Part shown: positions 27,814 through 37,796 of the stretch, piece after piece | How the letters are laid out: each line of letters starts with the position of its first letter | How positions within the stretch are numbered: the stretch's first letter is position 1 | Assembly: GCF_004362145.1 (NCBI RefSeq) | Contig: NZ_SNXC01000014.1 | Coordinates: forward strand, 124,001 to 188,000 | Length of the DNA stretch: 64,000 bases | Origin: Marinomonas balearica | GTDB taxonomy: Bacteria > Pseudomonadota > Gammaproteobacteria > Pseudomonadales > Marinomonadaceae | Reading direction: 5' to 3' | The notes under the pieces: model-generated | Told to the model about the DNA's origin: nothing | What the model saw: the letters and a program-made list of their open reading frames with translations, nothing else | The model's database searches: none | Position numbers and translations under genes: made by a program

Positions 27814-30069
27814 CTACTTTCTAATTGGAATATTAATCTCTATTTGAGTCCCTTTTCCTTCCTGGCTTATTATCTGAAGTTCCGCATTGATCATTATGGC
27901 TCTTTCCCTAATCCCCATAAGACCAAAAGTATCCTCGCGGTGGTTGGCGGTGTTAAATCCTCTTCCATTGTCGTATATCGACAAATTTAAATAGTTTTTT
28001 TCTTCTTTGAGTTTAATTTCAACAGCGTGTGCATTAGCGTGTTTGATGATGTTTGTCAGTGATTCTTGGACGATTCGAAAGATCGCGGTTGCAATATCGT
28101 CACTTAAATCAACCGTATTGGCAGGCAGCGAGAGTGCGCATTTGCAGCTTGGCGTTCTTTGCTGAAAGTCATCAATTAACCATTCAACGGCCGGTATGAT
28201 TCCCATGTCTAAAACGCCCGGACGCAGTCGATAGACAAGGTTCCGTGTAAAGGAAATGGTATTTTGCAGCTGATCTTTGATTCGGTCTAATTGCTTTTTA
28301 AAATTGCCATCAAGATTGCCATACCTCATCTCTAAAATCTGAGTTTCAATTTTTAATGCCGTGAGCTGTTGTCCTAACTCGTCATGAACTTCTCGTGCTA
28401 TGTACTTTCGCTCGTGTTCTCGGGTCAGCTCTCTATACGCCGACAGCTCTCTAAGTTGGCGTCGTGATTCTTCCAGCTCGCTTTTAATTTTGCTTAATAA
28501 CGTAATGTCTCGCCCAATGGCCAGCACACTTACAATAGCGCCAGATTCATCATGCTCAGGCACTAGACTAATTAGGGAGCATTTGTCTCCTTTACTGGAT
28601 TTCCAGCGAATCTGAAACTCTGTCTTTTCTCCTGACTTTATGACCTCCATTATCTTGCGTTGATAATTTTCGCCCTCGATTCCACCTGGGTATTCTGCGG
28701 GTGTAGAGAACATCACGTATTTATACATTTGACCCGATAAAATCGCACTTTGGGGGTTTAAATAGATTCGACGGCCGTTTAAGTCATGCCGGCTAATGGT
28801 GTCTGGAGCGTTCTCGACTAAGGTGCGAAACTTTTCTTCACTTTTTTGCAGGGCTTTCTCTATGCGTTTTCGTTCTGTGTAATCGCGACCAATCGTAAGG
28901 ATCGAGATTAGCCGATTATGTTCATCGAACTCAGGCAAAATATGTACTTCATAGCAGGCCTCTTTTTTACCGTTTTCACAAGAAATATCGACTATTTTGC
29001 AGCATTCGTGTTTTATCGCAGATTGTACGTATTTGTACATTTGTAGGCTGACGTTGTCTGCCAGTGGATCTTCAAGAGGTGTTTTGCCGAAAATCTCTTG
29101 TTGTTTATCGACTTCAACAGCCTGAAGAAAAGCAGGGTTCGCGTAAATTCGTTTACACTCTTTATTATATCTAACGACGATGTCTCTTGAGTGTTCGACC
29201 AACGCTCTAAATTCTTGCTCACGATGTCTCAGCAAGTTCTCTTTATGTTTTTGCTGAGTAATATCCCGTGAAACAAGAACGATACGCTCTATTTTTCCAT
29301 GCGCATTCTTAATAGGGGTCATGGAAATATCTAAATGTATGGGGGTCTCACCCTCAAATGATTCTTGATAAAAGCAAGCTTCTCCCGTTTCTAAACAGAC
29401 CGTTTTATATTTGTTGAAATTATCCGCTTTTGATTCTGGCAAAAGGTTTTCAATGTAGCTTCCGAGGTATGAGTAAGGGCTGCGATTAGACGCTTTTATA
29501 GTAGCGCCATTCACGTCCGAGATAATGGCGTTATTGTTGTCGTCAATTTCAAATATGCAGACACTGTCAGCCAAATTTTCAAACACCTTGTGGTATTGCT
29601 TTTCCAGCTCTTGGCGATGCGTGTCACTCGCATTAGGCGCGGTGTGATCTGTTTTTGGCTGCAATTCGGGGCTTTTAAAATAACCGATAACATACTCATG
29701 TCCTTCATATCCAAATGTATTGGCAATGATTTCGACGGGCACACGTTTGCCTGTCGGGAGTATGTGTTCGCTTTCAAAGCGAATGCTTTTATGGGTCGCC
29801 ATATAAGTCGCAAGTTTGTCGATGTCTTTGGCTTTAAAGTTAGGATCAAAATCAGAAGGAGTGCAGCGTAATAATTGTTCGCGAGATAAACCAAAATGTT
29901 GGCAGACTGCATCATTAAACATAACAAGTCGAAAGTTATCCGCAGGGTTTACTACAAAAATAGCGGGTTCTTTGGCGTATTCGAGCAACCATTTTAACAA
30001 GCTATTTTGCTGAATGGTGTTGTTGGCATCTGAATTCTCAAATGAAAACAATTCGTTATGAAGAATCAT
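27814..30069 (-). CDS. Cytoplasmic multi-PAS histidine kinase, HrpX-like
   Basis: Sensor kinase for the adjacent response regulator. About four PAS domains in series (roughly residues 25-130, 160-275, 285-400 and 410-530), each ending in the repeated IGRDYTERK or GRDIT type linker, are followed by a HisKA_3 dimerisation domain with phosphoacceptor His562 (REVHDELGQQL) and a C-terminal HATPase with IVQESLTNIIKHANA and DNGRGF. There is no transmembrane segment, so it reads a cytoplasmic signal. HrpX kinases of Erwinia and Pantoea are also soluble PAS kinases in the same position; 751 residues is longer, having more PAS copies. Confidence 0.87.
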   Translation of the reverse strand: MILHNELFSFENSDANNTIQQNSLLKWLLEYAKEPAIFVVNPADNFRLVMFNDAVCQHFGLSREQLLRCTPSDFDPNFKAKDIDKLATYMATHKSIRFESEHILPTGKRVPVEIIANTFGYEGHEYVIGYFKSPELQPKTDHTAPNASDTHRQELEKQYHKVFENLADSVCIFEIDDNNNAIISDVNGATIKASNRSPYSYLGSYIENLLPESKADNFNKYKTVCLETGEACFYQESFEGETPIHLDISMTPIKNAHGKIERIVLVSRDITQQKHKENLLRHREQEFRALVEHSRDIVVRYNKECKRIYANPAFLQAVEVDKQQEIFGKTPLEDPLADNVSLQMYKYVQSAIKHECCKIVDISCENGKKEACYEVHILPEFDEHNRLISILTIGRDYTERKRIEKALQKSEEKFRTLVENAPDTISRHDLNGRRIYLNPQSAILSGQMYKYVMFSTPAEYPGGIEGENYQRKIMEVIKSGEKTEFQIRWKSSKGDKCSLISLVPEHDESGAIVSVLAIGRDITLLSKIKSELEESRRQLRELSAYRELTREHERKYIAREVHDELGQQLTALKIETQILEMRYGNLDGNFKKQLDRIKDQLQNTISFTRNLVYRLRPGVLDMGIIPAVEWLIDDFQQRTPSCKCALSLPANTVDLSDDIATAIFRIVQESLTNIIKHANAHAVEIKLKEEKNYLNLSIYDNGRGFNTANHREDTFGLMGIRERAIMINAELQIISQEGKGTQIEINIPIRK

Positions 30070-30333
30070 CTTATGATGTGCCTACTTCCTGAAATTTATT
30101 TTGCTTATAAAGCGACGACCACTTTATTCATATTCTTACTAGGTTACTGGATTAGACCAGACGTATCCACTATTCGAAGTGTAGGTTAGTGCGATTACAA
30201 TATTGTGTTTATATCACTTTATCGATCATTTTCACCTTGGTTATTTCACGTTTCTTAGAGTGGTGTTTTCCGGCAATTTTTCTCACTGAACCAATGTCTA
30301 AAAAGATTAAAGGGAGTGGACCTCCACTTTTTG
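30070..30333. other. Divergent intergenic region between the kinase and the pilin operon
   Basis: This stretch contains no supportable gene. A small hairpin AGTGG-ACCT-CCACT followed by five T (30315-30332) directly precedes the hrp box and may insulate it from upstream transcription. Promoters for the kinase operon must lie at its left side, but I see no convincing -10/-35 pair. Confidence 0.5.
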
Positions 30334-30361
30334 GGAACTACTCCGTTGTCGGCACCACTCA
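30334..30361 (+). promoter_or_regulatory. hrp box (HrpL-type promoter) for the pilin-harpin operon
   Basis: GGAACT at 30334-30339, a 15-bp spacer, and CCACTCA at 30355-30361 match the HrpL ECF-sigma consensus GGAAC(C/T)-N15/16-CCACNNA at every defined base. The start codon of the pilin-like gene is 59 bp downstream, allowing a leader of about 50 nt. Confidence 0.82.
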
Positions 30362-30419
30362 CTTTAGCGAGATTCAAAACGGTCTCTGTATTTAAACATT
30401 CATTAATGAGGTGATTATT

Positions 30420-30695
30420 ATGTTAGGAACTTTAACTAGTGGCTTGAGTTCAGTTGTTTCTGGTGGTGTTGCGAGCGGTTTATCTGGCATGTCTGGCGGA
30501 GAGTCGTTAACAGCATCGATGGAATCTATGCAGGCACTAGATCAAACAACTGCATTGACAACACGTATGAACGCGCAGGCACAGCAATCTAAAATGATGT
30601 CGGATATGGTGAATAACATCGCTAGCTCTTATCAAGACTCTGCTACAAAAGCGAGTAATGCGATGACTAATACGGGTAAAGCGCTTCAGTACTAA
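30420..30695 (+). CDS. Type III pilin/needle-like protein (HrpA position)
   Basis: Small 91-residue protein with a glycine- and serine-rich N-terminal third (SGLSSVVSGGVASGLSGMSG) and a helical, glutamine- and methionine-rich C-terminus. That composition and size fit HrpA pilins, which are barely conserved in sequence. It is first in the operon directly behind a perfect hrp box and precedes the harpin gene, as hrpA precedes hrpZ in P. syringae. I choose the ATG at 30420 because AGGTG lies 7 nt upstream; the frame also opens three codons earlier at 30411. A terminator-like hairpin follows, as expected for a gene needing higher expression than those after it. Confidence 0.68.
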   Translation: MLGTLTSGLSSVVSGGVASGLSGMSGGESLTASMESMQALDQTTALTTRMNAQAQQSKMMSDMVNNIASSYQDSATKASNAMTNTGKALQY

Positions 30696-30717
30696 TTGTC
30701 GCTGAACTCGTTTGATT

Positions 30718-30755
30718 AAGAGGTTAGCGTATTATTTCTGACCTCTTTTCTTTTT
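30718..30755 (+). terminator. Attenuator-like terminator between pilin and harpin genes
   Basis: AAGAGGTTAG (30718-30727) pairs with CTGACCTCTT (30738-30747) with one G-U pair, followed by TTCTTTTTC. Partial termination here would give more pilin than downstream product. Confidence 0.72.
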
Positions 30756-30805
30756 CATTGTTTACTCGCAGGGGCTGCTAAGTGGGTAGTCAGGAGAAAA
30801 ATATA

Positions 30806-31762
30806 ATGGATATAAATATCAATATAGGTAACGGTGCAAGAGGTCTTGATTCCTCAATGTCGCAAGGGGGCGGGCTTCAAAGCGGCATTAGCTCCGGCAT
30901 TCAAAGCATCAATAGCATTTCACAATCCATGACAGACTCTATCGTCGAGCTAATGACAGATATGCTTGTGAAGGCATTATTTGAAAAGGAAGGCGATGGT
31001 GCGACATTTGGGCAAGGCACGAAAAAATCTGACGATAACAGCAACTTCTTAGAGCAGATTGCTAAGTTTATGGATCAAAATAGCAGCTCTTACAGCGGTC
31101 CTCATGACGCGACAGGGGATGTGCGGAATTGGCAAGATGAATTAAAAGAAGATAATTACCTAGATAAGAACGAATTGTCTGATTTTAAATCCGGATTAAA
31201 AGACGCGCTTATGCAGCTTATGTCAGGCGGAAGCATGGGGAACTCTACCGGCGCATCGACTTCTTCACCGCTGAGTTCACAGAGCTTTTCACCTACAAAT
31301 GGAAGCATAGGAAGTGGTTCTCAGTCTATGAGCCCAATGCAGCAGCAAGGCTTTGGAATGGGCGGAGATTTTGGCAAGCATATGCTGACCAGCTCTATTG
31401 ATGGTCTTGGCGTAGACAAGTTTGTCAGTGATGACACTAAAATGCGTTCAGCGACAGATGGCGCCGTTGGGGCGGGTCGATTCGAATTTTCTGATGAAGA
31501 TAAAGATACGGCTAGAACCATTGGGAAGATGATGGACATGAACCCTGAAGTTTTCGGCAAAGCGCCTCGTGGTGGTTGGGTAAGCCGCATCGAAAATGGA
31601 AAGGACTTCAATGAGAAGGAAATGGGACGCTTCCAGGCAGCTACCGACATGCTAAAAGACAGCATTGCGGGCAAAAGCACTGGGGACTCAGAACTCGACA
31701 TGGATTTACGCCTGACAACAGGTGCTCTTATGAACGATGCAATGAATAAAGTGGCTGCTTAA
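30806..31762 (+). CDS. Harpin (HrpN/HrpZ-type secreted protein)
   Basis: Glycine- and serine-rich, cysteine-free 318-residue protein of the type secreted through Hrp systems, where harpins act in translocation or on host membranes. The C-terminal region is recognisable: IGKMMDMNPEVFGK, then a block around FNEKEMGRFQAATDMLKDSIAG and a terminal ALMNDAMNKVAA, parallel to the C-terminus of Erwinia amylovora HrpN (IGQFMDQYPEVFGK, then MEQFNKAKGMIKRPMAG and a terminal INNMALGKLGAA). The start is the ATG at 30806 with AGGAG 9 nt upstream. It lies second in the operon, the hrpZ position. A strong terminator follows. Confidence 0.84.
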   Translation: MDININIGNGARGLDSSMSQGGGLQSGISSGIQSINSISQSMTDSIVELMTDMLVKALFEKEGDGATFGQGTKKSDDNSNFLEQIAKFMDQNSSSYSGPHDATGDVRNWQDELKEDNYLDKNELSDFKSGLKDALMQLMSGGSMGNSTGASTSSPLSSQSFSPTNGSIGSGSQSMSPMQQQGFGMGGDFGKHMLTSSIDGLGVDKFVSDDTKMRSATDGAVGAGRFEFSDEDKDTARTIGKMMDMNPEVFGKAPRGGWVSRIENGKDFNEKEMGRFQAATDMLKDSIAGKSTGDSELDMDLRLTTGALMNDAMNKVAA

Positions 31763-31818
31763 TCGCCTTCCCACATCTGATTATTTATAAGCGAATGCCA
31801 ACACGGACGTTGAGTAAA

Positions 31819-31851
31819 ATAAAGGTCGGTGGGCCGACCTTTATGCTTTTT
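31819..31851 (+). terminator. Strong Rho-independent terminator after the harpin gene
   Basis: ATAAAGGTCGG (31819-31829) and CCGACCTTTAT (31834-31844) form an 11-bp perfect stem with a TGGG loop, then GCTTTTT. No hrp box is visible in the remaining 64 bp before sctI, so sctI-sctL rely on read-through or on a promoter I cannot identify. Confidence 0.88.
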
Positions 31852-31915
31852 GGTTGTTAAATGGTCATTCTTTATACCATCTGTTTATCTTTTTTGAACT
31901 CAATGAGGTACTGCT

Positions 31916-32308
31916 ATGTCGGTCAACAGCACGCAATCTATTTCTAGTACTCTCTCTCATTCTGGCGGTTCTGTACATACGTCAGATACAAGCTCAAATT
32001 CAAACGAATTTGTGAATCAGTCTGATTCCAATTGGTTTTCCTCTGCAATTCAACCATCAGATAATAAAAGCCAACCTGAAAATGTAGCAGACAAAATTGT
32101 AAGTCAATTATCAAGCTCTTCTGAACACCTACAAAAACTAGAAGATAAAGCGAATAAAGCGCTAAAAAAAGCGGGTGTTACTGGAGATCCGATGGACGTT
32201 ACAGATGCGAACAGGTCGCTGTCGTCTTTTTATCTCGAAAGCTTACTAACCACTAAATTAGTGAGTAAAGGTGCGCAGACAATCGAGAAGTTAACTAGCT
32301 TACAATAG
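31916..32308 (+). CDS. sctI: Type III inner-rod protein SctI (HrpB/YscI family)
   Basis: Inner-rod or adaptor component of the secretion needle complex. It is 130 residues long, polar at the N-terminus, and ends in the helix FYLESLLTTKLVSKGAQTIE-KLTSLQ (written in two parts), the usual C-terminal signature of SctI proteins. It lies directly upstream of sctJ, the conserved hrpB-hrcJ order. Without the context I would not name it with the same confidence. Confidence 0.75.
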   Translation: MSVNSTQSISSTLSHSGGSVHTSDTSSNSNEFVNQSDSNWFSSAIQPSDNKSQPENVADKIVSQLSSSSEHLQKLEDKANKALKKAGVTGDPMDVTDANRSLSSFYLESLLTTKLVSKGAQTIEKLTSLQ

Positions 32309-32321
32309 AGCTTGAAGCCAA

Positions 32322-33119
32322 ATGGTCTTATCAATTAAACGTCTATTATGCCTTTTTCTACTACTCCTAATGACTGGGTGCCAACAAGATATTGAACTGC
32401 ACAAAAAGTTGGCGGAAGAAGATGCCAATGATGTGATTGCGGAGCTCGCATCCAAACACATTGAGGCGGAAAAAAAAGCAACCAAAGAAGGTGTGACCGT
32501 TTTAGTGGAAGCCTCGGATATGGCGCGTGCAGTTAGAATATTGGAAGCAGCTGGTTTGCCTAGAAAAGCCCGTGCGAATCTGGGCGAGGTCTTTAAAAAA
32601 GACGGTGTTATCTCTTCTCCTCTTGAAGAACGTGCTCGCTATATTTATGCATTATCCCAAGAGTTGGAATCTACAATATCACAGATAGACGGTGTCCTTA
32701 TCGCACGAGTGCACGTTGTTTTGCCTGAACGTGTTGCTCCCGGAGAAGCCGTTCAACCTGCTTCCTCAGCCGTATTTATCAAGCATCGCCCTGATTTAGA
32801 TCCTGATGTTATTCGACCGCGAATTGAGCGGCTGGTTAGAACCAGCATCCCCGGTCTTACAGCGAAACCAGATAAATTAAGCGTAGTCTTTGTTGAGACT
32901 AAGGCTTACCAAGAGCAACAGCAACTTGTAAAAGTGGGTCCATTTTTAATGGATAAATCTGATTTATGGATTTGGCGAAGCGCCATCATTAGCGTGTCAG
33001 TTATGTTTGTGTTGTTACTTTTTGCTTTAGCCTTTGCGATAAAACCTGAATTAAAGTATTTGATACTTCAACGACATGCTAGAAATAATGCGCGAGAAAC
33101 TGAGGATGTTTCCCCGTGA
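32322..33119 (+). CDS. sctJ: Type III inner-membrane ring lipoprotein SctJ (HrcJ family)
   Basis: Forms the inner MS-type ring of the basal body. An N-terminal lipoprotein signal ends in LLLMTGC with the modified Cys20. The ring-building segments QQDIELHKKLAEEDANDVIAEL (about 21-42, abbreviated) and IDGVLIARVHVVLPER (about 121) are typical, and a C-terminal transmembrane helix covers about 222-245. Length 265 matches HrcJ. It lies 13 bp after sctI and its stop overlaps the GTG start of sctK. Confidence 0.93.
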   Translation: MVLSIKRLLCLFLLLLMTGCQQDIELHKKLAEEDANDVIAELASKHIEAEKKATKEGVTVLVEASDMARAVRILEAAGLPRKARANLGEVFKKDGVISSPLEERARYIYALSQELESTISQIDGVLIARVHVVLPERVAPGEAVQPASSAVFIKHRPDLDPDVIRPRIERLVRTSIPGLTAKPDKLSVVFVETKAYQEQQQLVKVGPFLMDKSDLWIWRSAIISVSVMFVLLLFALAFAIKPELKYLILQRHARNNARETEDVSP

Positions 33120-33928
33120 CTCAAACGCATTCTAGAGAATCAGAAGAACAACATCAGCGTTTGGAGTCATGGCTAATTTTCTGGAATCAGACTTGGCTTT
33201 ATGCTGATGTGAGTTGGATTGATAGCTTGTTTAACGTCGAATGGGATGAACAAGGCGCTCAAACTGACATGACTAAACGACAGGCTATTTATACAGAATT
33301 AATGAATTTCCCGCTGTTCGAAACCAGAGCTAGGTTGGGGATTGAAATGTCTGCCCCGCCTAAGCCCGGTGATGCATTACTGCAATGGCTCTCGTTAGAT
33401 GAAGAGAGCTGTCACTATTGTTTGTTGCTAGCGTGTGATGTGGTGCTTAAGCAACGCACAGAACATGCACTAGCTGAAGAGGGCGGGGATCACGGTATAG
33501 ATCAGATTGAAAGCGACACTCATGCGCTTGACACGGAGCAGGCGCATGAGTGTTTAGCCAACGCTCAAAATCAAAAAACAGACGATCAGACGTTACGTTT
33601 ATCGTTAGAAGCGCGAAGTTGGGCTCGGCATATAGCAAAAGCGCTTATGCCAGGTACATGGGAGATAGAAGTACTTAAATCGCTAAGCCCAACTCAAATT
33701 GGTTTGGCGTTGCTTAGAGCTTGGCTGTCTCCTCCTACTTGGAATCGAGTTCGGTTGAGATATCAGAAATCAATGGTGTTGTCGGTCGAAAATATTGACG
33801 TTTCAGGCATTCCAAATCATCGACTAAATCAACTGTGGTATGGCGTTATTTGGCGAGTGCAAGTCGATGCGTTGGCTAAAGGTAATCCGAATAAAACAGA
33901 AAACCGCTCAGTAATCATTGAACAATGA
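33116..33928 (+). CDS. sctK: Type III sorting-platform protein SctK (HrpD-like)
   Basis: Predicted cytoplasmic sorting-platform component. The sequence is variable in this family; the WLIFWNQTWLYADVSWID start and the central ALMPGTWEIEVLKSL stretch are what I can see. The start is a GTG overlapping the sctJ stop (GTGA), showing translational coupling. Position between sctJ and sctL equals hrpD in P. syringae, and this is the main basis for the name. Length 270. Confidence 0.65.
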   Translation: MTQTHSRESEEQHQRLESWLIFWNQTWLYADVSWIDSLFNVEWDEQGAQTDMTKRQAIYTELMNFPLFETRARLGIEMSAPPKPGDALLQWLSLDEESCHYCLLLACDVVLKQRTEHALAEEGGDHGIDQIESDTHALDTEQAHECLANAQNQKTDDQTLRLSLEARSWARHIAKALMPGTWEIEVLKSLSPTQIGLALLRAWLSPPTWNRVRLRYQKSMVLSVENIDVSGIPNHRLNQLWYGVIWRVQVDALAKGNPNKTENRSVIIEQ

Positions 33929-33957
33929 TTGCTACAGAGTAAAGAGAGAGGGATAAA

Positions 33958-34638
33958 ATGTCTTCTTTTGTTAGACGCAGTGTGTCACTTCCATCCTATT
34001 CGACGAATCGAAACATCATTACCCGTGAAGAAACTGAGAGCGTATTAAAATCTATTGATATTATTGCTGAGGCGGAAGCGAAGGCACACAATCAGGCCGC
34101 GTTAATAATCGAGTCGGCTCAACTTGAAGCACAAACGATTATGGATCACGCTGAGCAGAATGCGCACATTCAGGCAAATAATATTAAAGAAACGCTAGAA
34201 GCTGATGCGTTTGAAAACATCCAGCGCTTCTTGGAAGAAACGAAAACGGCAAACGATAAAATCTGGGATGAGATTGAACACCATGCCAATACGGTTGTTA
34301 ATGAGGTTATTCAAACGTTTTTAGGCAAGGTGTCTTCTATTGATAAAGTCTCTATCTTGGTTGATAAAGTTGTGTCGATGCACCGTGATAAAAGTCTGGC
34401 CACTCTGTATTGTTCTCCAACTCTGGTTGGAGAAGTAGAATCCACCCTCGGCAATGGGGCAAACGACCATCTTTGTGTTCGACCCGACGACAATTTGTCT
34501 GAAGAAGAGGTTAAGCTCGTCAGTGGAATGGGAGAATTTTATGTGACATGGAGGAACATTCAAGCAGCTCTATTGGGAGGAGCTGACGAAACTTCATGTG
34601 ACTCGTACTCACCTGCAATACAACTGAATGACGGTTAA
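33958..34638 (+). CDS. sctL: Type III ATPase stator SctL (HrpE family)
   Basis: Peripheral stalk protein that regulates the SctN ATPase and links it to the sorting platform; related to FliH. A long helical or coiled-coil N-terminal half (about 25-130, rich in Ala, Glu and Gln) is followed by the globular C-terminal domain with VVSMHRDKSLATLYCSP. It is the last type III gene here; in P. syringae hrpE is followed by hrpF-hrpG-hrcC. Its stop overlaps the stop of the convergent sirtuin gene by 4 bp. Its expected partner, SctN, is not in the window. Confidence 0.78.
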   Translation: MSSFVRRSVSLPSYSTNRNIITREETESVLKSIDIIAEAEAKAHNQAALIIESAQLEAQTIMDHAEQNAHIQANNIKETLEADAFENIQRFLEETKTANDKIWDEIEHHANTVVNEVIQTFLGKVSSIDKVSILVDKVVSMHRDKSLATLYCSPTLVGEVESTLGNGANDHLCVRPDDNLSEEEVKLVSGMGEFYVTWRNIQAALLGGADETSCDSYSPAIQLNDG

Positions 34639-35324
34639 GGTGCTGTTAACCAACGTTCGACAAGCATAGGAACAGCCGTCCCTGCTTTATCTGCATAATG
34701 GTCATAATTATGCGGCACATGATCAATATCAGGCGCAACTAGGGTTTTAATAGTGGCGTTGTCGGCATAGTGTACTAAATTGGCCGCAGGGTAAACCGAC
34801 AGTGAGGTTCCCACAATTAATATAGCATCGGCCTCTGAAACGAGATCAATTGCGCGATCAAAATGATGTGGAATCTCTCCAAACCAAACAATGTTAGGCC
34901 GTAGCTGATTACCATCACTCGCATAATCTCCTAATTTTATAGGGTTATCGTTGATGGTTTGTATAAGAGTATCATTTACGTCGCTGCGTGCTTCTTTTAG
35001 CAATCCGTGCAAGTGAATCACATTAGACGACCCTGCTCGTTCATGCAGATCGTCAACATTTTGTGTAATGATCGACACCTCATATTTTGATTCTAACTTT
35101 GCTAATGCGATGTGAGCAGAGTTTGGTTTAGCTGCAAAGGCCTCTTTTCGTCTCATATTGTAGAAATCCAGAACGAGTGTTGGATTCTTTTGCCAAGCTT
35201 CTGGCGTCGCGACTTCTTCAATTGAGTGATTGTTCCACAATCCACCACTGTCGCGAAATGTCGAAAGACCACTTTCTGCACTGATTCCAGCGCCGCTGAC
35301 AATCACAAATTTTTTCTTTTTCAT
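34635..35324 (-). CDS. SIR2-family NAD-dependent protein deacylase lacking zinc cysteines
   Basis: Sirtuin removing acyl groups from lysine with NAD+ consumption. The NAD-binding GAGISAESGLSTFR (11-24), QNVDDLHERAG (88-98), catalytic His106 and GTSLSVYPAANL are present. Tyr55 and Arg58 (FYNMRR) form the YxxR pair associated with succinyl/malonyl substrates in SIRT5 and CobB. The zinc-binding cysteines of CobB are missing: the segment between LHG and RPNIVWFGE contains none. Length 229. It is divergent from katG and convergent, with overlap, with sctL. Confidence 0.88.
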   Translation of the reverse strand: MKKKKFVIVSGAGISAESGLSTFRDSGGLWNNHSIEEVATPEAWQKNPTLVLDFYNMRRKEAFAAKPNSAHIALAKLESKYEVSIITQNVDDLHERAGSSNVIHLHGLLKEARSDVNDTLIQTINDNPIKLGDYASDGNQLRPNIVWFGEIPHHFDRAIDLVSEADAILIVGTSLSVYPAANLVHYADNATIKTLVAPDIDHVPHNYDHYADKAGTAVPMLVERWLTAP

Positions 35325-35442
35325 GATGTTCTCCTTTCAATAAATTCTACCAATTAGGCGATGATTTGGAATAACTATCGTCGTGTTTGATATTCTCAAC
35401 TGGCTTGTAACTGCCCGCCGGCGCTATAACTTCTGTTACTAA

Positions 35443-37665
<2,223 letters not shown>

Positions 37666-37699
37666 TACGGTGTTTAATTTGTCTTCTGGAAACTAATAC

Positions 37700-37729
37700 A
37701 ATAAAGCCCGCAATTGAGCGGGCTTTATT
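37700..37729. terminator. Bidirectional terminator between katG and ompW
   Basis: A perfect 12-bp stem, AATAAAGCCCGC (37700-37711) with GCGGGCTTTATT (37718-37729), lies between convergent genes. Confidence 0.85.
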
Positions 37730-37753
37730 GCTGGTTACTGTTAAGAGCTTTGT

Positions 37754-37788
37754 ATTCAGATCTAAGCATTCAGATCTAAGCATTCAGA
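37754..37788. repeat. Tandem repeat, 2.5 copies of a 14-bp unit
   Basis: ATTCAGATCTAAGC occurs at 37754-37767 and 37768-37781, then a half copy to 37788. It lies just after the ompW stop (reverse strand) and is probably a slippage product. Confidence 0.85.
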
Positions 37789-37796
37789 ACAAAATG

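Noticed and set aside
27814..30069. Kinase as a hybrid or NarX-type membrane sensor
   Set aside because: No transmembrane segment and no receiver domain are present; it is a soluble PAS kinase.
30189..30395. 68-codon open frame upstream of the pilin gene
   Set aside because: It has no ribosome-binding site and runs across the hairpin and hrp box that must be non-coding promoter DNA.
37754..37788. CRISPR-like repeat
   Set aside because: The units are 14 bp and directly adjacent without spacers, so it is a simple tandem repeat.
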